NCBI RefSeq assembly: GCF_023159225.1 | Contig: NC_063172.1 | Span: 35,964,832 to 36,028,831, forward strand | Reading direction: 5' to 3' | Source of the DNA: Perognathus longimembris pacificus | Lineage: Eukaryota; Chordata; Mammalia; Rodentia; Heteromyidae | Length of the DNA stretch: 64,000 nt | In this document: one piece after another, positions 60,761 to 64,000 of the stretch | Position numbering within the stretch: the stretch's first letter is position 1 | How the letters are laid out: each line of letters opens with the position of its first letter | Translations under genes and position numbers: made by a program | Notes under the pieces: model-generated | Seen by the model: the letters and a program-made list of their open reading frames with translations, nothing else | Databases searched by the model: none | What the model was told of the DNA's origin: nothing

Positions 60761-60972
60761 TAAGTTCAGTTGTTCAGACTAATATAGGATGTAAGAACTC
60801 TAAATTCCCAAGCATCTTAAATATGAAGTTATAGATTTTGGCTTTTTTAGTCATGGAACCTATTTCAACTGAGATTCTCATCTTGCAATCATGAAAATTT
60901 ATTTAATTTTGGATTTGGGCCTTAACGGCATGGAAAAAAAGTCCTTCGTACATAGAAAACCCCTTTTAGAGG

Positions 60973-60975
<3 letters not shown>

Positions 60976-61016
<41 letters not shown>
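60976..61016. repeat. (CA)n microsatellite, left arm of an inverted repeat
   Basis: About 20 CA repeats, preceded by agaggcat and followed by gagattaatcagtaaa. Confidence 0.95.
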
Positions 61017-61019
<3 letters not shown>

Positions 61020-61051
61020 ATTAATCAGTAAATACCACATACACTCAGATT

Positions 61052-61077
61052 AATCAGTAGATATTTATCTACTGATT
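61052..61077. repeat. perfect 12-bp-arm hairpin
   Basis: aatcagtagata, a two-base tt, and tatctactgatt, exactly complementary arms. It lies between the CA and GT tracts. Confidence 0.95.
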
Positions 61078-61118
61078 ATTTATCTAAAAACTGATTATCT
61101 AAAAACATATGCTTATTA

Positions 61119-61157
61119 CTCTGTGTGTGTGTATGTGTGTGTGTGTGTGTGTGTGTG
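61119..61157. repeat. (GT)n microsatellite, right arm of an inverted repeat
   Basis: GT repeats with one TATG interruption, followed by gcctctgg. In reverse this reads ccagaggc(ac)n, mirroring the left arm. Confidence 0.95.
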
Positions 61158-61359
61158 CCTCTGGAAAACACACATGCACACATATACACACCGATCAATC
61201 ATTAAATAAATACAATCTGCACATTGTGGGGTTTAGAAATCTTTTTAAGTTGTGTCCTATTAAGAATTAAATCACTTCATATAATGCTTTTAGAACAACA
61301 CTTGATCATTGTAATTCCATGGAAAATATTACATAGTGATCTGTTACATCTATCATTAG

Positions 61360-61452
61360 TATGTCTTTCTGTCTCTCCTCTCTCTGTCTTTCTTCTCTCC
61401 TCTGTCTCTTTTTCTCTATGTCTCTCTCTGTCTCTGTCACCCTCTCTCTTTT
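61360..61452. repeat. CT-rich tract
   Basis: TCTC/TCTG/TCTT repeats of about 90 bp at the 3' tail of the SINE at 61672-61868, now separated from it by a younger SINE. Confidence 0.9.
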
Positions 61453-61658
61453 TTTTTTTTTTTTGGCCAGTCCTAGGCCGTGAACTCAGGGCCTGAGCAC
61501 TGTCCCTGGCTTCTTTTTTGCTCAAGACTAGCACTCTGCCATTTGAGCTACAGTGCCACTTCTGGCCATTTTCTGTATATGTGGTGCTGAGGAATCAAAC
61601 CCAGGGCCTCATGTATAGGAGGCAAGCACTCTTGCCACTAGACCATATTGCCAGCCCC
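61453..61658 (-). mobile_element. dimeric ID-like SINE, young
   Basis: Complete in reverse with a T tail. The 14-bp target duplication caccctctctcttt lies at 61439-61452 and 61659-61672. Confidence 0.95.
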
Positions 61659-61671
61659 CACCCTCTCTCTT

Positions 61672-61868
61672 TGGTGGTACTGGAGTTTGAACACTTAGCT
61701 TCATGATTGCTAGGTTGGTGTTATCATTTGAGCCACGCTGTTAGCCTGGCTCTTAGCTGGTTATTTTGGAATGGAAAACTTCTCTGCTTGGGCTGTTCTT
61801 GAACTGTGATCCTCTAGATCTCATCTTTCTGAGTAACTAAGGTTGTAGGCATGAATCACTAGTACCCA
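61672..61868 (-). mobile_element. composite B1-ID SINE
   Basis: In reverse: ggtactggagtttgaacact, tcatttgagccacgctgtta, tgggctgttcttgaactgtg, cctctagatctcatctttct, ggcatgaatcactagtaccc. It sits between two younger SINEs. Confidence 0.8.
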
Positions 61869-61871
61869 GCT

Positions 61872-62095
61872 GGGGCTGGGAATATGGCCTAGTGGCAAGA
61901 GTGCTTGCCTCCTATACATGAGACCCTGGGTTCAATTCCAGAGCACCACATATATAGAAAATGGCCAGAAGTGGCGCTGTGGCTCAAGTGGCAGAGTGCT
62001 TGCCTTGAGCAAAAAGAAGCCAGGGACAGTGCTCAGGCCCTGAGTCCAAGGCCTAGGACTGGCAAAACAAAACAAAACAAAACAAAAACAAAACA
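61872..62095 (+). mobile_element. dimeric ID-like SINE, young
   Basis: Complete two-unit element ending in a long (aaaac)n-type tail. Inserted at the 5' end of the previous SINE, with a short flank match (cccagct on both sides). Confidence 0.95.
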
Positions 62096-62370
62096 ATATT
62101 GCCCAGCTACAACCACTTTTAACCATTTAATATTTCATTCATACAAAGTGCATACACAGCATGTTAACATCTATAAAACATTAGTATACACAGAATTCCA
62201 GGACTGATTTGTCATTCTAATCACTCAATCTTCATTCATTAAATATAAATAATATATTTGATGAACTTTAATAAGAATATATGGTTTCCTTTGTTGTATA
62301 CAACTATGAAGTTGTGACTTATGTAAGAAACTTCTTGATAAATTAAGCTTTAGAAGTGGCCATAGGGTAC

Positions 62371-62757
62371 AATGGTTTTGATATGATTTGAACATACATT
62401 CACCTAAGTTTCACATACTAGTTGTTTCATCCCTAGTGTGTCAGTGTGAGATTTGGCATGAATTTTGAAGAAGTAGTGCCTGGTGGAAGTCCTAGGAATT
62501 AAGGTCATAACTCAAAACAAGTGGTTCAAAGAGTGATTCTGACCCCTGACTCTAATGTCTAGTTTGGTGCCTCCATGTCTTCCCTCACATATATATTGTT
62601 CGGCCATCCACCAGGAGGTCCTTGCTAGTCATGATGATGGATGCCAGCCTCATGCTTTTGAGTCTCTGAATCTGTGAGCTAAATAAATTTCTTTTTATAG
62701 AGTTAGACTCCCTCAGGAATTATTTTACACTAACAAAAAATTGACTAATGTAATTAG
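62371..62757 (+). mobile_element. MaLR-type solo LTR
   Basis: ttttgatatgatttgaacat, agtagtgcctggtggaagtc, ctgtgagctaaataaatttc, tttacactaacaaaaaattg, actaatgtaattagc. Typical start and end of the group. No internal region. Confidence 0.75.
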
Positions 62758-63069
62758 CAGGATTGTTGTGGAGGTAGAGAGAGTGGGACTAAATACACTG
62801 ATAATATGGAAAACCAAGTAAGTGTTTGCATGGCACCATTTGAGGATGCATGAAATGCCATCCACATCCACATCTTTTGACCAGTCATGGCACTTTTAGG
62901 ATAAATACTGGACATTTTTGCTAAGGAAATAGGTGGGAAAATATATGTAAAAACATCCTTGTTACAAATTGTACATTATAGAGGTAGTTTCCAATAGCAT
63001 AACTCCTTTGAACAATTAACTGGCAGTTTAGCAAAATGAATACTAAGAAGCTGAAACATTGTTTAAGTT

Positions 63070-63260
63070 TTCTTGGAAGGGTTGGATTTAAGAGGGGACA
63101 AATGAAGAGAAGAAGGGTAGACATATAACTTGGAGATGGGTGTGACTGGGAGAGAAAGGTATCAGGGGTGATTTAATCAAGATGCATTGTACTGCTAAAC
63201 AGGCATGTTGAACCCCCTTGTATAACTATATAAGATAAAAAACACCTTTAAAAACATGTG
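63070..63260 (+). mobile_element. old L1 3' end (probable)
   Basis: Purine-rich stretch, then atcaagatgcattgtactgc and gaacccccttgtataactat, like the piece at 11888-12155. Tentative. Confidence 0.45.
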
Positions 63261-64000
63261 CTATAGTAAAATACCAGAAACAACTTGTGTATCTAATAGG
63301 AAAGTTGTAATGAAATAAATTATGGGATATATACACTGGAAACATTTTTGCCTTTTAATAATTTTATAAAGCAGTTTTTTCTTTACAACAATTTTAACTT
63401 TTAAATTCTCACTATATATTGTTAAGACTGTATCATAATAAGAGTTTATAAAGTTGTCCCATAAAATGAAATATAAACATACAGGCAGAAAGATAGTAGT
63501 GAGATTTAAGTGATTTTACTTTTATTTTCTGTTTGTGTACTATAGTTTTTCTGCAGCCATGAAATTTAAAAGCAGGAGAAATTTTCACAGGGGAAATATG
63601 ATCCTTTTTATCTGAAAGAAGAGGAATATATCATGTAGATCCTGATTTATAATGGAATCCTTTAAGGACATCAACAGTCTGTTGTGCATGAAACGTTTTT
63701 CATTGCTATAACTCTTATGCCATCTTCTGGTCTAAATATAATTCAACCATTTGCAAACCTCGAGCAGTAGTTATAGCAGTTGGATGCCATTTCAGACATG
63801 TCACTCATCTTGTTTTTGATTCAAGTATTTCTGAATATCAAGAACATACAAATTTAAGTTGGAAGTTAAAAATTATATAGTCAGATAAAGCAGGTTACAG
63901 AATGGCAGGAAGAAAATATTGGCAATCCTTATCAAAATGTCATTTCAGAATTAGATGGAAATAAATACATTCTGGAATCATCTTAAACATAAAATTAATG
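63260..64000. other. unassigned AT-rich sequence
   Basis: Nothing recognised to the right edge. Confidence 0.4.

Larger units (their letters stand above)
58393..60975. repeat. degenerate tandem array of about 21-bp units, interrupted by insertions
   Basis: Successive segments of mostly 20-22 bp follow the approximate consensus aggcatggaatctggccctcc. A clear run lies at 59885-60020 (units starting agacatgaaacctgg, acatgtgcaacttgg, aggtatagaatctga, atgtgtggaaacaga). The array is cut by a MaLR LTR (58748-59235), a composite SINE (60140-60362) and a further LTR (60409-60760), so it predates them. Because 21 is a multiple of three, minus-strand ORFs here show a seven-residue rhythm (YLKDTNQ, CLKDQIP, YLVCQVP), which is a by-product and not a protein. 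I know no named family for it. Confidence 0.8.
41400..64000. other. region upstream of NECAB1, apparently intergenic
   Basis: No exon with splice sites or recognisable protein on either strand. In other mammals I recall TMEM64 as the next gene on this side, but nothing of it is visible here. Contents are repeats, listed separately. Confidence 0.6.

Overview
The window is a piece of a mammalian nuclear genome, AT-rich and dominated by interspersed repeats. The repeats point to a rodent. Eleven copies of a tRNA-derived, ID-like dimeric SINE, the related composite of a B1/Alu-like and an ID-like half, rodent-type L1 3' ends with a purine-rich 3' UTR tract, and MaLR-type LTRs are all present. The dimeric ID form suggests a castorimorph rodent (kangaroo rat, pocket mouse, gopher or beaver group), but that placement is inference from memory of these families. 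There are no bacterial-type operons, CRISPR arrays or complete intronless genes.

The only protein-coding gene I can support is the 5' end of NECAB1 (N-terminal EF-hand calcium-binding protein 1), on the minus strand. Exon 1 (coding 41030 down to 40932) lies in a small CpG-rich promoter with a TATA box. Exon 2 is a 25-bp microexon (33675 to 33651), and exon 3 (13777 to 13669) completes the first EF-hand and starts the second. The three exons join in frame to 77 complete codons plus two bases, with consensus splice sites throughout. The rest of the gene must lie beyond position 1. Introns 1, 2 and 3 are 7,256 bp, 19,873 bp and more than 13,668 bp.

Layout: 1-13668 is intron 3 (old SINEs, four clear L1 3' ends, an AT-rich palindrome cluster, a CCCT/CCTT tract). 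13778-33650 is intron 2 (ancient L1/HAL1-like and MIR relics, a twin-primed L1 at 23541-25055, several young SINEs, GT/CA tracts). 33676-40931 is intron 1 (an old L1, a MaLR LTR, two SINEs, long stretches of unlabelled sequence). 40932-41400 is the exon 1/promoter island. 41400-64000 lies upstream of NECAB1 and is intergenic as far as I can see, holding L2/MIR relics, five or six MaLR-type LTRs, stacked SINEs, two local tandem duplications and a roughly 2.5-kb degenerate array of about 21-bp units at 58393-60975.

No undescribed multi-gene system is present. The most unusual structures are the 21-bp array, which I cannot assign to a named family, the CA/GT inverted repeat with a perfect hairpin at its centre (60970-61165), and the textbook twin-priming L1 inversion.
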